From contig NZ_LOPU01000018.1 in NCBI RefSeq assembly GCF_001469955.1, positions 746,001 through 810,000 of the forward strand: a DNA stretch of 64,000 nucleotides, given 5' to 3'. The translations under genes were made by a program, and so were the position numbers. The notes under the pieces were generated by a model. The model saw only the letters and a program-made list of their open reading frames with translations. It ran no database searches and was not told the origin of the DNA. This document shows positions 16,978 to 25,707 of the stretch, piece after piece; position 1 is the stretch's first letter, and every line of letters starts with the position of its first letter. This DNA comes from Haloprofundus marisrubri (GTDB taxonomy: Archaea; Halobacteriota; Halobacteria; Halobacteriales; Haloferacaceae).

Positions 16978-17400
16978 ATGCCCATCACCGACGACGAGGG
17001 ACTGCGGAGACTGCTCGCACACGACACCGTCGCGGTCGTCGGCTGTTCGACGACGCCCGGGAAAGCCGCCCACGACATCCCGGCGTATCTCCACGACCAC
17101 GGCTACGATGTGATTCCGGTCAACCCCTACGCCGACGAGGTTCTCGGCCGGAAGGCGTACGACTCGGTCGGAGACGTCGAGGAAGATATCGACCTCGTGG
17201 ACGTGTTCCGCCCGAGCGAGGAAGTCGCCGGTATCGTCGACGAAGTTGTCGCCAGAAAGCGAGAACGAGGCGACGTGAAAGCCATCTGGCTACAACTCGG
17301 TATCGAAGACGACGACGCGGCAACGCGCGCGGAGGCGGCGGACCTCGAAATCACGCAGGACCGCTGCATGAAGGTCGAACACGGGAGACTGATGGACTGA
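16978..17400 (+). CDS. CoA-binding domain protein (YccU-like)
   Basis: A 140-residue stand-alone CoA-binding Rossmann domain. VAVVGCSTTPGKAAHDIPAYL (residues 18-38) is the nucleotide loop; VIPVNPYADEVLG, DLVDVFRPSEE and IWLQLGI are the other family landmarks. It ends in the conserved QDRCMKVEHGRL. It resembles the CoA-binding domain of succinyl-CoA synthetase without the ligase part. Function is unknown. The ATG at 16978 is the homologous start and the 9 upstream codons are discarded. Confidence 0.88.
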   Translation: MPITDDEGLRRLLAHDTVAVVGCSTTPGKAAHDIPAYLHDHGYDVIPVNPYADEVLGRKAYDSVGDVEEDIDLVDVFRPSEEVAGIVDEVVARKRERGDVKAIWLQLGIEDDDAATRAEAADLEITQDRCMKVEHGRLMD

Positions 17401-17493
17401 AAGTCGGTCGCCCTCCGCTATGTCGAAACACGACACGCATCGACCAACAGCGAAACACCGTACTCTTCTTGCCAGCGCTCGGTAGCGACACGT

Positions 17494-17793
17494 ATGAGAC
17501 CCTTCCAGTCGCTGCCCGACCGGGCGCTGACCGACGCCGAACTGCAGGCACTCCGCGAGAGCGACGCCATCACCGAGGCGGCTCCGATGGCGCTCGTCGC
17601 ACAGGAACCCGGAATCAGACTGCTCGCGCTCCAGTACGAGGAGACGCTGTACGGACTCGGCTACGACCCCGAGGAGGGGTGGACCGTCGTCACCGAACGG
17701 GGAGCCGACGACCCGAAAGACCTCGAAGCGGTGCGCGACATCCTCCGCGGGTGGGCCGACGGCGTCTACCGGGACGCGACGCACGTCGACTGA
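17494..17793 (+). CDS. Conserved haloarchaeal hypothetical protein (99 aa)
   Basis: A 99-residue acidic soluble protein with no catalytic motif. It contains a helical ALTDAELQALRESDAI segment, a beta-like RLLALQYEETLYGLGYDPEEGWTVV centre and a C-terminal helix DLEAVRDILRGWADGVY. Composition, codon use and length suit a real haloarchaeal gene, but I recognise no named family. It lies between the CoA-binding gene and an oppositely oriented membrane-protein pair. Confidence 0.7.
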   Translation: MRPFQSLPDRALTDAELQALRESDAITEAAPMALVAQEPGIRLLALQYEETLYGLGYDPEEGWTVVTERGADDPKDLEAVRDILRGWADGVYRDATHVD

Positions 17794-17837
17794 CCGTCAC
17801 CGACCACCTGCTCCGTCGACTGACCGTCCGCAACCAC

Positions 17838-18503
17838 CTACTCCGCCGACCGCAGTTCGAGGCGTTCGACCAACTCGTCGCTCACACCCGTCAGGTGGGC
17901 GGTGCCGAAGACGCCGACGAGCACGCCGCCGAGCGTGTTGTAGAACAGGTCCAACACGGTGTCGTCGAGGCCGTACTGAGTGAGGATGGTCCCGCCGCCG
18001 AGGAGAGCGCCGACGACGGAGATATAGAACTCCAACAGTTCCCAGAGCACACCGAACGCCATGACGAACATCAACAGGTAGACGAACAGGAACCGAGAGG
18101 GCATGCTGATAGCGTCGGTGTACTCGTCGAACGCTCGGAGTGTCGCGTAGGCGGCACCGGCGACGAGCGACGACGAGAGCGCGTGGGTCATGTGGTCCCA
18201 CCACCACGTCGCGCCGTAGGGGCTGAGAAAGTCCAGCGCCGGGAGCGGAACCGTCCCGAAGGCGTGTAGGAACATGGCGACGGTAATCCAGAGCACGAGG
18301 GCGATATCCATCGTGAAGTCGTACCGCCGGTTGAGCATCGCCGGGAGGAACGTCACCAGAAGTCCAACACCCGCGTTGACGGTGATTCCGGAGTGGCCCA
18401 ACCAGAGGCCCAACGCGAAGATGAGCGCCATGAACACCTGAAGTATTCGGACGAGAACCCCTTGGTTCCGCGTCGACAGGTGGAGACGAGTTCGGACGCT
18501 CAT
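17838..18503 (-). CDS. YjdF-like multi-pass membrane protein
   Basis: A 221-residue protein with about six hydrophobic helices and no signal peptide. WWWDHMTHALSSSLVAGAAY and FGVLWELLEFYIS resemble the two conserved segments of the DUF2238/YjdF inner-membrane family, where His, Asp and Glu lie inside helices. The helix-embedded polar residues might bind metal or translocate protons, but no function is established. Its start overlaps the stop of the upstream membrane-protein gene by 4 nt (ATGA), which implies translational coupling and a joint role. Confidence 0.72.
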   Translation of the reverse strand: MSVRTRLHLSTRNQGVLVRILQVFMALIFALGLWLGHSGITVNAGVGLLVTFLPAMLNRRYDFTMDIALVLWITVAMFLHAFGTVPLPALDFLSPYGATWWWDHMTHALSSSLVAGAAYATLRAFDEYTDAISMPSRFLFVYLLMFVMAFGVLWELLEFYISVVGALLGGGTILTQYGLDDTVLDLFYNTLGGVLVGVFGTAHLTGVSDELVERLELRSAE

Positions 18504-19111
18504 GCGACATCACCGTGAGACTCCGCGACGGTCCCATCGGTCGGGTCGGTTCCGAGTCGCCGCCGGAACGTCCACCTGAAGGCGAGTCCGGTGCCGACGC
18601 CCCCGAGTACTGCGGCGGTGAAAATCGTCATCAACTGGTCGTTCGAGTCGACGAACGCTGTGCCGAACACGGCCGCTGACGCTGCCGACCCGACAGCCCA
18701 GAGGCCGGTGACCGCCAGCGTAGCGATAGTGACGAACACGATAGCGAACGAAGGCGTCATCCGAAGCGTCGTCGTCATCTGCAACGCGACGACGCCGAGC
18801 AGTGCGAGTGCGGCGAGGCCGACGCCGACGAGAACATCGGCGACGAAGTCGAGTCCGAACAGACCCAGTGCCTGCGGAAGCGACGCGAGGAACACCAACG
18901 GCCACGGCATCGCGTGCCTCCACGAGCGCTCGACGACTGCGGGCACCACCGCGACTGCGACCGCCGCCCCCGCTATCGCCGCCTGTGCGAACAGTTCCTG
19001 CAGAACGCTTCCGACGACGGTCAGCGTGAGGAGTCCGACGAGCACCCACGTGAGTATCGCGTTCACTCGTGTGTTCCGCACGAACCAGTCCGACTGTAAT
19101 TGTTGACTCAT
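18500..19111 (-). CDS. Membrane protein coupled to the YjdF-like gene
   Basis: A 203-residue integral membrane protein with about six helices of mainly Ala/Val/Leu. The start at MSQQLQSDWFVRN is favoured over an ATG 30 codons upstream; the extension contains polar, Arg-rich sequence and runs into the promoter region. No known family is recognised. It is the first gene of a two-gene unit; its stop overlaps the start of the YjdF-like gene. The C-terminus is acidic (TDPTDGTVAESHGDVA) and cytoplasmic-looking. Confidence 0.72.
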   Translation of the reverse strand: MSQQLQSDWFVRNTRVNAILTWVLVGLLTLTVVGSVLQELFAQAAIAGAAVAVAVVPAVVERSWRHAMPWPLVFLASLPQALGLFGLDFVADVLVGVGLAALALLGVVALQMTTTLRMTPSFAIVFVTIATLAVTGLWAVGSAASAAVFGTAFVDSNDQLMTIFTAAVLGGVGTGLAFRWTFRRRLGTDPTDGTVAESHGDVA

Positions 19112-19287
19112 CGATAATCGGCCCCCCAGAGCTCGGGGGGTGCGCGTTCTCTCCCCGGAGTCTGTGTGGTTGTTGCTCCCTACGTCAGGCTTAAGAATCA
19201 AAGATTTGTCACGTGTTCGAGACAGTCAGCGTCCCGTGTCGGTCGGTGGCGACGTTCGTGTCTGGTCTCGGGAGTGTCGACAACCAC

Positions 19288-19920
19288 TCATCCGAACAGA
19301 TTGTTCAGGGTCAACCCGACGAACAGCAGAATGACCGCCTCCGAGACCAGCCACGAGTTGTCGTTCATCCAGTCGCGGACCTTCGGGAGTGCGGTCTCGG
19401 CCCGCTTGCCGAGGGCAAGAACGCTAAGCGACGGCAGCGCCAAAAACAGGAGCGTGACCGCGACGAACCCCGACGCGTCCGTCACCGGTGCGTCGTTCGC
19501 CGCGAGGTAGGTACCGACCGTCACGGAGGTGATGATGTCGGTTGGGAAGACGCCCAAGAGGAGGAATCCGAGTTTCAGCGAGAACCGCGGCGTCGCCGTC
19601 GACAACGTACCCATCCACTTCGGCGGTTCCGACACGTTGCGCGTGCGGTAGGTGTCGAAGGCGACGTACACCAAAAGAACGAGGACGGCGGCGTTGAGAA
19701 CGGTCTGCGCTCTCGTCCCCAGAAGGCTGCCGCCGCTACTGACGTTGCTCCCGAGGAAGTAGGCGACAACCACGATGAGGCTAATCGAGAGCGACGCGCC
19801 GAAGACGAACGCCGCCGAATTGCGTCGCCACTGCTCGCTCGTTGCGAGAAAGATTGCGCTGAGAATCTGTGGGCCCGCCACCATCACCACGGCGAGCGGA
19901 AGAACAGTCGCGAGACTCAT
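19288..19920 (-). CDS. GAP-family (LysE-like) membrane protein
   Basis: A 210-residue protein with about six helices. The GPQILSAIFLATSEQWRRNSAAFVFGASL segment at the N-terminus and LLLGVFPTDIITSVTVGTYLA in the middle resemble the GAP/Sap family (sulfolipid-addressing protein relatives) within the LysE exporter superfamily. Export of a small or lipid-linked molecule is possible, but the substrate is not known. It is the last of three membrane-protein genes on this strand, though 176 nt away from the other two. Confidence 0.75.
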   Translation of the reverse strand: MSLATVLPLAVVMVAGPQILSAIFLATSEQWRRNSAAFVFGASLSISLIVVVAYFLGSNVSSGGSLLGTRAQTVLNAAVLVLLVYVAFDTYRTRNVSEPPKWMGTLSTATPRFSLKLGFLLLGVFPTDIITSVTVGTYLAANDAPVTDASGFVAVTLLFLALPSLSVLALGKRAETALPKVRDWMNDNSWLVSEAVILLFVGLTLNNLFG

Positions 19921-20216
19921 CGGAGGGCCTCGTATTCGTTCAGGTCAGTACTCCGTCTACAGCGCTGTTCGTCGTGGGGCCGCTCGATATCACACATTGC
20001 CATCTCCCGTGCGGAAACAGGCTGAACGCTCCGTCTCCGTCGGAGGGTCAGTCCTGTCACAACTGAGAAATTAATCGTTCAGCAAGAGAATCAATCTTCT
20101 CAACGACCATTGAGCCGGTATGTCACGCGCCGCGATAAGTGGTCGGACGACTACAATCGAGCATGTCTGCACTGCGACGACAGTGTGTCTCTGTGTGAGA
20201 CGCGACGCCTCGAAGA

Positions 20217-21197
20217 CTACCCTTCCCACTCCTCGAACGACCCGTAGACGCCTTTCGAGAGGTATCGCTCGCTGGAGTCGGCGAAGACGGTTACGACCGA
20301 GTTGTAGGGGGCGTCGATTTCGCCCGACTGGATGCCTTCGGCGACGTCGCGGGCGACGAGGCTGTTGGCGGCCGCACTGGAGGCGACGAGGTGGCCTTCT
20401 TCGGCGGCGAGTCGCTGCATCTCGGCGTGGGTGTCTCGGTCGGGGACGGCGACCACGTCGTCGACGAGTTCCGGGTCGAACAGTTCGTTCGTGCTCGTGT
20501 CGTGTGTTCCGATGCCTTCGGTTTTGTACTCGCCTTCCTCGGCGGGTTTGCCTTTGAGTGTCCGGTAGAGCGAACCCTGTGGTTCGACGGCGACGACGTA
20601 GGTGTCGGGGTGTAGTTCGCGGCCGTAACGGGCCATCCCCATGAGCGTGCCCGCGGTGCCGCATCCGGCGACGATAGCGCCGACTTCGTCGTCGAGGGCG
20701 TCGTAAATCTCGGGGCCGGTCGTCTCGTAGTGCGCCTCGGCGTTGAGGGGGTTCGAGAACTGTTGGGGGACGACGGCGTCGTCGAGTTCCTCGGCGAGTT
20801 CGTGGGCGCGGTCGATAGCGCGGCCCATCCCGTCCTCGCTCGGGGTGTTGACGACTTCCGCGCCGAGTGCGCGCATCAACTGCTGTTTCTCGACGCTGAA
20901 CCGTTCTGGAACGACGAAAACGGCGTTCAACTCCAGTTGCCCGGCGGCGACGGCGATGCCGATTCCGGTGTTGCCCGCGGTCGGTTCGATGACCGTCCCG
21001 CCGGGGGAGACGTCGCCGCGTTCGAGCATCCGTTCGAGCATGTACTTACCGATGCGGTCTTTGATGCTCGCGCCGGGGTTGAACGACTCCAGTTTGGCGT
21101 AGACGGGAACCTCGTCGGGAGCGGCGTGCACCGAGACCAGCGGCGTCTCGCCGATGGCGTCCAGCACCGAATCGAGTGGAGCGGCGTGGGTGGTCAT
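20217..21197 (-). CDS. cysK: Cysteine synthase A
   Basis: A 326-residue fold-type II PLP enzyme that makes cysteine from O-acetylserine (or O-phosphoserine) and sulfide. The Schiff-base Lys46 lies in SFNPGASIKDRIG. EPTAGNTGIGIAVAAG and VVAGCGTAGTLMG bind PLP phosphate. The start MTTHAAPLDSVLDAIGETPLVSV is typical. Cystathionine beta-synthase is less likely because there is no regulatory domain. A 296-nt gap downstream contains no recognisable gene. Confidence 0.93.
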   Translation of the reverse strand: MTTHAAPLDSVLDAIGETPLVSVHAAPDEVPVYAKLESFNPGASIKDRIGKYMLERMLERGDVSPGGTVIEPTAGNTGIGIAVAAGQLELNAVFVVPERFSVEKQQLMRALGAEVVNTPSEDGMGRAIDRAHELAEELDDAVVPQQFSNPLNAEAHYETTGPEIYDALDDEVGAIVAGCGTAGTLMGMARYGRELHPDTYVVAVEPQGSLYRTLKGKPAEEGEYKTEGIGTHDTSTNELFDPELVDDVVAVPDRDTHAEMQRLAAEEGHLVASSAAANSLVARDVAEGIQSGEIDAPYNSVVTVFADSSERYLSKGVYGSFEEWEG

Positions 21198-21281
21198 GCG
21201 CTGGCAAAAGTTGCCCCCGAACCTTAGTGTTGTTATCGCCAGCGACCTGTCGGCGAGTCCGCCGCGAAATCGAGCGTGACG

Positions 21282-21662
21282 CTACGCGCTGTCGGTCGTC
21301 GTCGACGCACCGTTCTCTTGGGCGGTTGCGTCTTCGGCGACGTCCGTCGACGTGGCGTCTGCCGACGTGGTGTCGCTCGACCCCTCGGACACTCCCTCGG
21401 TGTCGGCGGCATCTTCGGCTTCGGCGATGTGTGCTTCCGCGGTCACGGCGTCGACGTCGACGCCCTGTGCGTCGGCGACGGCTTCGAGAATCGCGCGCTG
21501 TTCGGCCACCTCGGTTTCGAGGCTGCCGACCCGGTCTTTCGTCTCGGCGACGGTGTCCTGTGTGGCTTGTACCTGTTCGCGGACTTCGTTGAGGCGTTTG
21601 TAGACGTCTTCGGCCATATCCGCGACTTTCTGCAGCGTTCGTGCCGTACTTCCGAGTCCCAT
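21282..21662 (-). CDS. Haloarchaeal coiled-coil protein (DUF5798-like)
   Basis: A 126-residue protein beginning MGLGSTARTLQKVADMAEDVY. Residues about 25-65 (NEVREQVQATQDTVAETKDRVGSLETEVAEQRAILE) form a clear heptad coiled coil. The C-terminal 60 residues are Ala/Asp/Glu/Thr-rich and disordered. This layout matches a haloarchaeal family I believe is DUF5798. Function is unknown; scaffolding or a chaperone-like role is a guess. The start is taken 7 codons inside the longest ORF, at the conserved MGLGS. Confidence 0.75.
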   Translation of the reverse strand: MGLGSTARTLQKVADMAEDVYKRLNEVREQVQATQDTVAETKDRVGSLETEVAEQRAILEAVADAQGVDVDAVTAEAHIAEAEDAADTEGVSEGSSDTTSADATSTDVAEDATAQENGASTTTDSA

Positions 21663-21815
21663 AGACGGGTCATACGTCCGCAACTTTGTGTGCGTTCCGA
21701 CTCGCGTCGTTCCGTGTGAACCTCGACTGCCGGCCGTCAGCCCCGGCGGGTGGCAGCCTCCGCGGGTGGCGACCGGTGGGTGGTAGCCTCGTACGCGACG
21801 GCCGCGAGCGGAGCG

Positions 21816-21823
21816 CTTTTTGG
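21816..21823 (+). promoter_or_regulatory. TATA box of surE
   Basis: CTTTTTGG lies 22-29 nt upstream of the ATG at 21845. This supports the shorter SurE start (MDRPRILLTN) over the ATG at 21836. Confidence 0.45.
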
Positions 21824-21844
21824 ACCCCCGCGTGAGTGTTCGAC

Positions 21845-22633
21845 ATGGATAGGCCTCGCATCCTCTTGACGAACGACGACGGCATCGAGAGCGTCGGGTT
21901 CGTCGCGCTGTACGACGCGCTCTCGGAAGTCGCCGACGTGACCGCCGTCGCCCCCGCCGACGACCAGAGCGCGGTCGGTCGGAAGATGTCCCACAGCGTC
22001 GACGTGACCGAACACGAACTTGGCTACGCCATCGAAGGCACGCCCGCCGACTGCACCGTCGTCGGTCTGGAAGCGCTCTGTCCGGACGCCGACATGGTCG
22101 TCGCTGGCTGTAACAAGGGCGCGAACCTCGGCGCGTACGTGCTCGGTCGCTCCGGCACCGTCAGCGCCGCCGTCGAGGCCGCCTTCTTCGACGTACCGGC
22201 TATCGCCGTCTCGCTGTACATCCCCGCGGGCGACGTACCGTGGCAGGAGGCGGCGACCGAACCCGGCGATTTCCGCGAAGCCACCGAGGCCACGACCTAC
22301 CTCGTCGAGAACGCGCCCGATGCGGGCGTCTTCGAGCAAGCGGAGTATCTGAACGTCAACGCTCCGCTGCCGGGTGACGACCCCGCACCGATGGAGGTGA
22401 CTCGGCCGTCGACGATGTACGAGATGACCGCCGACCACGACAGCGAGAACGGCCACATCACGCTCACCGACAACGTCTGGACGCGGATGCGAAACGACGA
22501 CATTCCGGACCCCGACGGCACCGACCGCCGCGCCATCGTCGACGGAAAAGTGAGCGTCTCGCCGCTGACCGCCCCGCACACCACCGAGCGACACGAGTCG
22601 CTCGACGGACTGGCGATGTCGTATCGGGGGTAG
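21845..22633 (+). CDS. surE: 5'/3'-nucleotidase SurE
   Basis: A 262-residue SurE phosphatase. It removes phosphate from nucleoside 5'- and 3'-monophosphates and other stress-linked phosphoesters. The metal site begins ILLTNDDGIESVG (Asn10, Asp11, Asp12). APADDQSAVGRKMS and the SGCNxGxN-type segment VAGCNKGANLG are the other conserved blocks, with SGTVSAAVEA following. Length is typical. It is divergent from the coiled-coil gene. Confidence 0.93.
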   Translation: MDRPRILLTNDDGIESVGFVALYDALSEVADVTAVAPADDQSAVGRKMSHSVDVTEHELGYAIEGTPADCTVVGLEALCPDADMVVAGCNKGANLGAYVLGRSGTVSAAVEAAFFDVPAIAVSLYIPAGDVPWQEAATEPGDFREATEATTYLVENAPDAGVFEQAEYLNVNAPLPGDDPAPMEVTRPSTMYEMTADHDSENGHITLTDNVWTRMRNDDIPDPDGTDRRAIVDGKVSVSPLTAPHTTERHESLDGLAMSYRG

Positions 22634-22728
22634 TTTCTCGGGTCATCTCAGCTCATCCGACCCAGCCGAGACACGGAGTAGCATACCTCCGGCGTCGTTA
22701 TCCTCGTACCCGGATTACTGGTGTTCGT

Positions 22729-23184
22729 ATGGAGACCGACCACGAGATTTACCCGATGCCGCTGTTCTGTCAGTTAGCCGTCTCCGACCTCGATTCCTCG
22801 ACAGCGTGGTACGAGGCGCTCGGTTTCGCCGAAATCTACTCGATGCCGGCGATGGCACACCTCCGATATCGAAAGTACGCCGACGTGATGCTCGTCACCG
22901 ACGAAGCGAGGTTCGCTGAGGGACAGAACCGAAAGGAGCGACGAGGCGGTGGCGTCTCGATATATCTCACCGTCGAAACCGAGTCTGTCGACGACGTGGC
23001 GAACCGGGCGAGAGAGTACGGTGCGAACGTCGTTCGAGGACCGTCCGAGACTGGGTGGAACACGCGCGAACTGGTCGTCTCGGACCCCGACGGCTACGAA
23101 CTGGTGTTCTCCGAACCGGTCGACACCGAGAAATCCTTCGAGGAAGTCGTCGGCGCGGAAGACGACGCGAATCCGGAGCGGTGA
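22729..23184 (+). CDS. VOC-family protein
   Basis: A 151-residue vicinal-oxygen-chelate protein. The first module starts MPLFCQLAVSDLDSSTAWYEALGF, and the second starts VSIYLTVETESVDDVANRAREYGA and ends LVVSDPDGYELVFSEP. At the first metal position it has Gln (FCQLAV) instead of the usual His, so it may be a binding or resistance protein, not a lyase. The acidic C-terminal tail is a halophile addition. Substrate unknown. Confidence 0.8.
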   Translation: METDHEIYPMPLFCQLAVSDLDSSTAWYEALGFAEIYSMPAMAHLRYRKYADVMLVTDEARFAEGQNRKERRGGGVSIYLTVETESVDDVANRAREYGANVVRGPSETGWNTRELVVSDPDGYELVFSEPVDTEKSFEEVVGAEDDANPER

Positions 23185-23207
23185 GGTAATCTTCCAGCCC
23201 CCTCGAA

Positions 23208-24284
23208 CTACTCGCCGCGAACGGCGTCGATATGACGACCGATGCGTTCGAGGCCGTCTTCCAACTCCTCGGTGTGCAGGCCGAACCCGAGACGGAACCG
23301 GTCGGGGTAGCCGAACACCTCACCCGGTGCGAGCGTGACGCTTTCGGCGTCGTACACCGACCGACAGAACTCCTTGCCCGAGTCGAATCCCTCAGGTACT
23401 GTCGGGAACGCGTTGACGCCGACCGGTTCGAACCAATCGAGGTCATAGTCGTCGACGAATTCGGCCACCCGGTCGCGGTTCGCTTTCGCGTGGGCGCGGT
23501 TCTCGCGGAGGATTTCGTCTTCTTGCTCGCCGAGCGCCTGTTTTGCGATATGTTGGCCGAGCATCGGCGGTGAGATGGTCGTGTAATCCTTCCACTTGCG
23601 GACCTCGTCGGCGAGTTCGGGGTGGGCGACGACCCAGCCGAGTCGTGCACCCGCGAGGCCGTAGGATTTCGAGACGCCCGCAGCCGAAATCGCCCGCGGA
23701 CCGAGCGCCGCGGCGGGCGGGTGGGGGTCGTCGGCGAGCATCCGATAGACCTCGTCGACGAGCAGGTAGGCGTCGTTGTCGGCCGCGAGGTCGTACAGCG
23801 CCCGCATCGTCTCCGGCCCGAGATACTTGCCGGTCGGGTTGCTCGGGTTCGTCAGCACGACGAGACGCGTCTCCGCTCGCATCGCGTCGGCGACGGCGTC
23901 CACCGAGAGGTCCCACGCCGGCGGTTCGGTTCGAACCTCGGTGACCGACCCGACCGACTCGGGGACGCTCTTCAGCGACTGGTACGTCGGCGAGACGACG
24001 ACGGCGTGGTCGCCCTCCTCTAAGAGCGCCATGAACGTCAGGAAATCGGCTTCCTGCGTGCCGCAGGTGAGGACGACTTCGTCGGCGCTGCGGTCGTATC
24101 GCTCGGCGATGTCGGCGCGGAACTGCGGGTCGCCGTCTGTCGGGATGACGTAGCCGAGTTCGCCCACATCGAGGTCGAATCGGTCGGCCGGCAGACTTCG
24201 GACGCCACTTTCTGCGAGCATCAAATCGGCGTTCGGTTCGTACTCGTCGAGCCAACGCTCCAACTCGAACGGCGGAAGGTCCAT
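23208..24284 (-). CDS. PLP-dependent aminotransferase (class I/II)
   Basis: A 358-residue fold-type I aminotransferase. NPSNPTGKYL (146-155) is the substrate-binding loop, LLVDEVYR (174-181) contains the PLP-N1 Asp, and the Schiff-base Lys206 lies in GVSKSYGLAGARLGW. An Arg near the C-terminus (FRLGFG) binds the alpha-carboxylate. The start at MDLPPFELERW is chosen; the 49 codons upstream are Cys/Arg-rich and non-coding-like. The specific amino acid is not predictable from the sequence. Confidence 0.9.
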   Translation of the reverse strand: MDLPPFELERWLDEYEPNADLMLAESGVRSLPADRFDLDVGELGYVIPTDGDPQFRADIAERYDRSADEVVLTCGTQEADFLTFMALLEEGDHAVVVSPTYQSLKSVPESVGSVTEVRTEPPAWDLSVDAVADAMRAETRLVVLTNPSNPTGKYLGPETMRALYDLAADNDAYLLVDEVYRMLADDPHPPAAALGPRAISAAGVSKSYGLAGARLGWVVAHPELADEVRKWKDYTTISPPMLGQHIAKQALGEQEDEILRENRAHAKANRDRVAEFVDDYDLDWFEPVGVNAFPTVPEGFDSGKEFCRSVYDAESVTLAPGEVFGYPDRFRLGFGLHTEELEDGLERIGRHIDAVRGE

Positions 24285-24418
24285 GCAGTGAGCGACGGGG
24301 ACGAAGAGGTTACGTGTTCTGATGGTGCTACAGAGAGATGGAACGAAGATTCGACGAACGAACCGGCAACAGTTGCCCGATATCCGGGAATCTTCGAGCA
24401 GTCTGTCGTACGGCCAGT

Positions 24419-25099
24419 ATGAACGACACACTCACCGACCTGCTACAGCGAAACGCCGAACACGCCGACGCGTTCGAGAACCGCTTCGACGACGTCCAAG
24501 ACGCCCAACACCCCGACGCGGTCACCGTCTGCTGTTCGGACTCCCGCGTGCTGCAGGACCACATCTGGGGCAACGAGAAGCCGGGTCACATCTTCACGTG
24601 CAGCAACATCGGCAACCGCGTCGTCCAGCGAACCGACGCCGGCGACGTCGTCTCCGGCGACGTGCTCTACCCGATTGCGCACACTGGAACCGAACTCGCC
24701 GTCGTCGTCGGCCACACCGGGTGCGGCGCGGTGACGGCGACGTACGACGCGTTGACCGACGGCGTCTCCGACGCCCCCGGAATCGAGCACTGTCTCGACC
24801 TGTTGAAGCCGCGTCTGGAAGCGGGCGTCGAGGCGCTCCCCGACGACGTCGGCCGGGCGGGCGCGATAAACCGACTCGTCGAGTACAACGTCGACAGACA
24901 GGTCGAAGCCCTCCGAGAGAGCGACGACGTGCCCGACGCCGTCGACGTCGTCGGCGTCGTCTACGACTTCCAAGACGTTTACTCGGACCGTCGCGGCGAA
25001 GTCCACGTCGTCAACGTCGGCGGTGAGACGGACGTCGAGACGCTGCGCGAGCAGCATCCGGAGGTTGCGTCGCGCATCGACCGACTCTGGGAGTACTGA
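24419..25099 (+). CDS. Beta-class carbonic anhydrase
   Basis: A 226-residue beta-carbonic anhydrase that interconverts CO2 and bicarbonate. Zinc ligands are Cys39 in CCSDSR (38-43), His99 and Cys102 in GHTGCGAV; Asp41 and Arg43 form the catalytic dyad. The start is at MNDTLTDLLQRN; the 27 extra codons upstream are rejected as basic and Cys-rich. It is divergent from the aminotransferase gene. The FTCSNIGNRV block confirms the family. Confidence 0.92.
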   Translation: MNDTLTDLLQRNAEHADAFENRFDDVQDAQHPDAVTVCCSDSRVLQDHIWGNEKPGHIFTCSNIGNRVVQRTDAGDVVSGDVLYPIAHTGTELAVVVGHTGCGAVTATYDALTDGVSDAPGIEHCLDLLKPRLEAGVEALPDDVGRAGAINRLVEYNVDRQVEALRESDDVPDAVDVVGVVYDFQDVYSDRRGEVHVVNVGGETDVETLREQHPEVASRIDRLWEY

Positions 25100-25174
25100 G
25101 CGGGTCGCTTTCGGTAACACGACGAAGCGATTCGACGCGGTAGCTTTCTTGCGCCGTGGCCACACAGCACGGGT

Positions 25175-25570
25175 ATGCGAACCAGCTTCAGCATCCCCGA
25201 CGATGTCGTCGAGGAGTTCGACCGGGTGTGGCACGAACAGGAGCTCGAAAGTCGGTCTCGGGCGGTCAGAGAGGCGATGCTGGAGTACATCGAGGCGCAC
25301 TCCCGACTGGAGGAGACGACGGGCGACGTCGTCGCGCTCGTCGCCTTCGACTACCGCCACCACGAGGTCATCGGCGAGTTACACGCCGTCCAGCACGAGT
25401 ATCAGGACGTCATTCTCAACACGAGCCACACCCACCAAGGCGAGTGGTGTCTCGAATCGCTGTTCTGCCGCGGGGCCGCCGAGCGCGTCCGTGAACTCAC
25501 GTACCGACTCCGGGACTTCGACGGCGTGCGGCGAGTGAAGCTGATGGTCATCCGCGACAGCGTCGAGTGA
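25175..25570 (+). CDS. nikR: NikR-like ribbon-helix-helix regulator
   Basis: A 131-residue protein with an N-terminal ribbon-helix-helix DNA-binding domain (RTSFSIPDDVVEEFDRVW, residues 2-19) and a C-terminal ACT-like metal domain. Candidate nickel ligands are His74, His85, His87 and Cys92. The His74-His85-His87 spacing equals that of E. coli NikR (76/87/89), but Cys comes one residue earlier than in Cys95. It probably represses nickel uptake or related genes; none lies beside it. It follows the carbonic anhydrase gene by 75 nt on the same strand. Confidence 0.82.
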   Translation: MRTSFSIPDDVVEEFDRVWHEQELESRSRAVREAMLEYIEAHSRLEETTGDVVALVAFDYRHHEVIGELHAVQHEYQDVILNTSHTHQGEWCLESLFCRGAAERVRELTYRLRDFDGVRRVKLMVIRDSVE

Positions 25571-25707
25571 GCGGTGCTCGAAGCGAGAGCATCTCCCCGT
25601 GAAACGTGATAACTGATATACATACACACGACGTACAGAACCCGACGTTCACTGCCGCTCGGACGGGTGGAGACGCCGGGTAGAGTGACCGTGAACGGGA
25701 GTTCGTC

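Noticed and set aside
20095-20112. 17-residue minus-strand mini-ORF (MVVEKIDSLAERLISQL)
   Set aside because: Too short to separate from chance, with no RBS or homologue known to me; lies in an A/T-rich gap.
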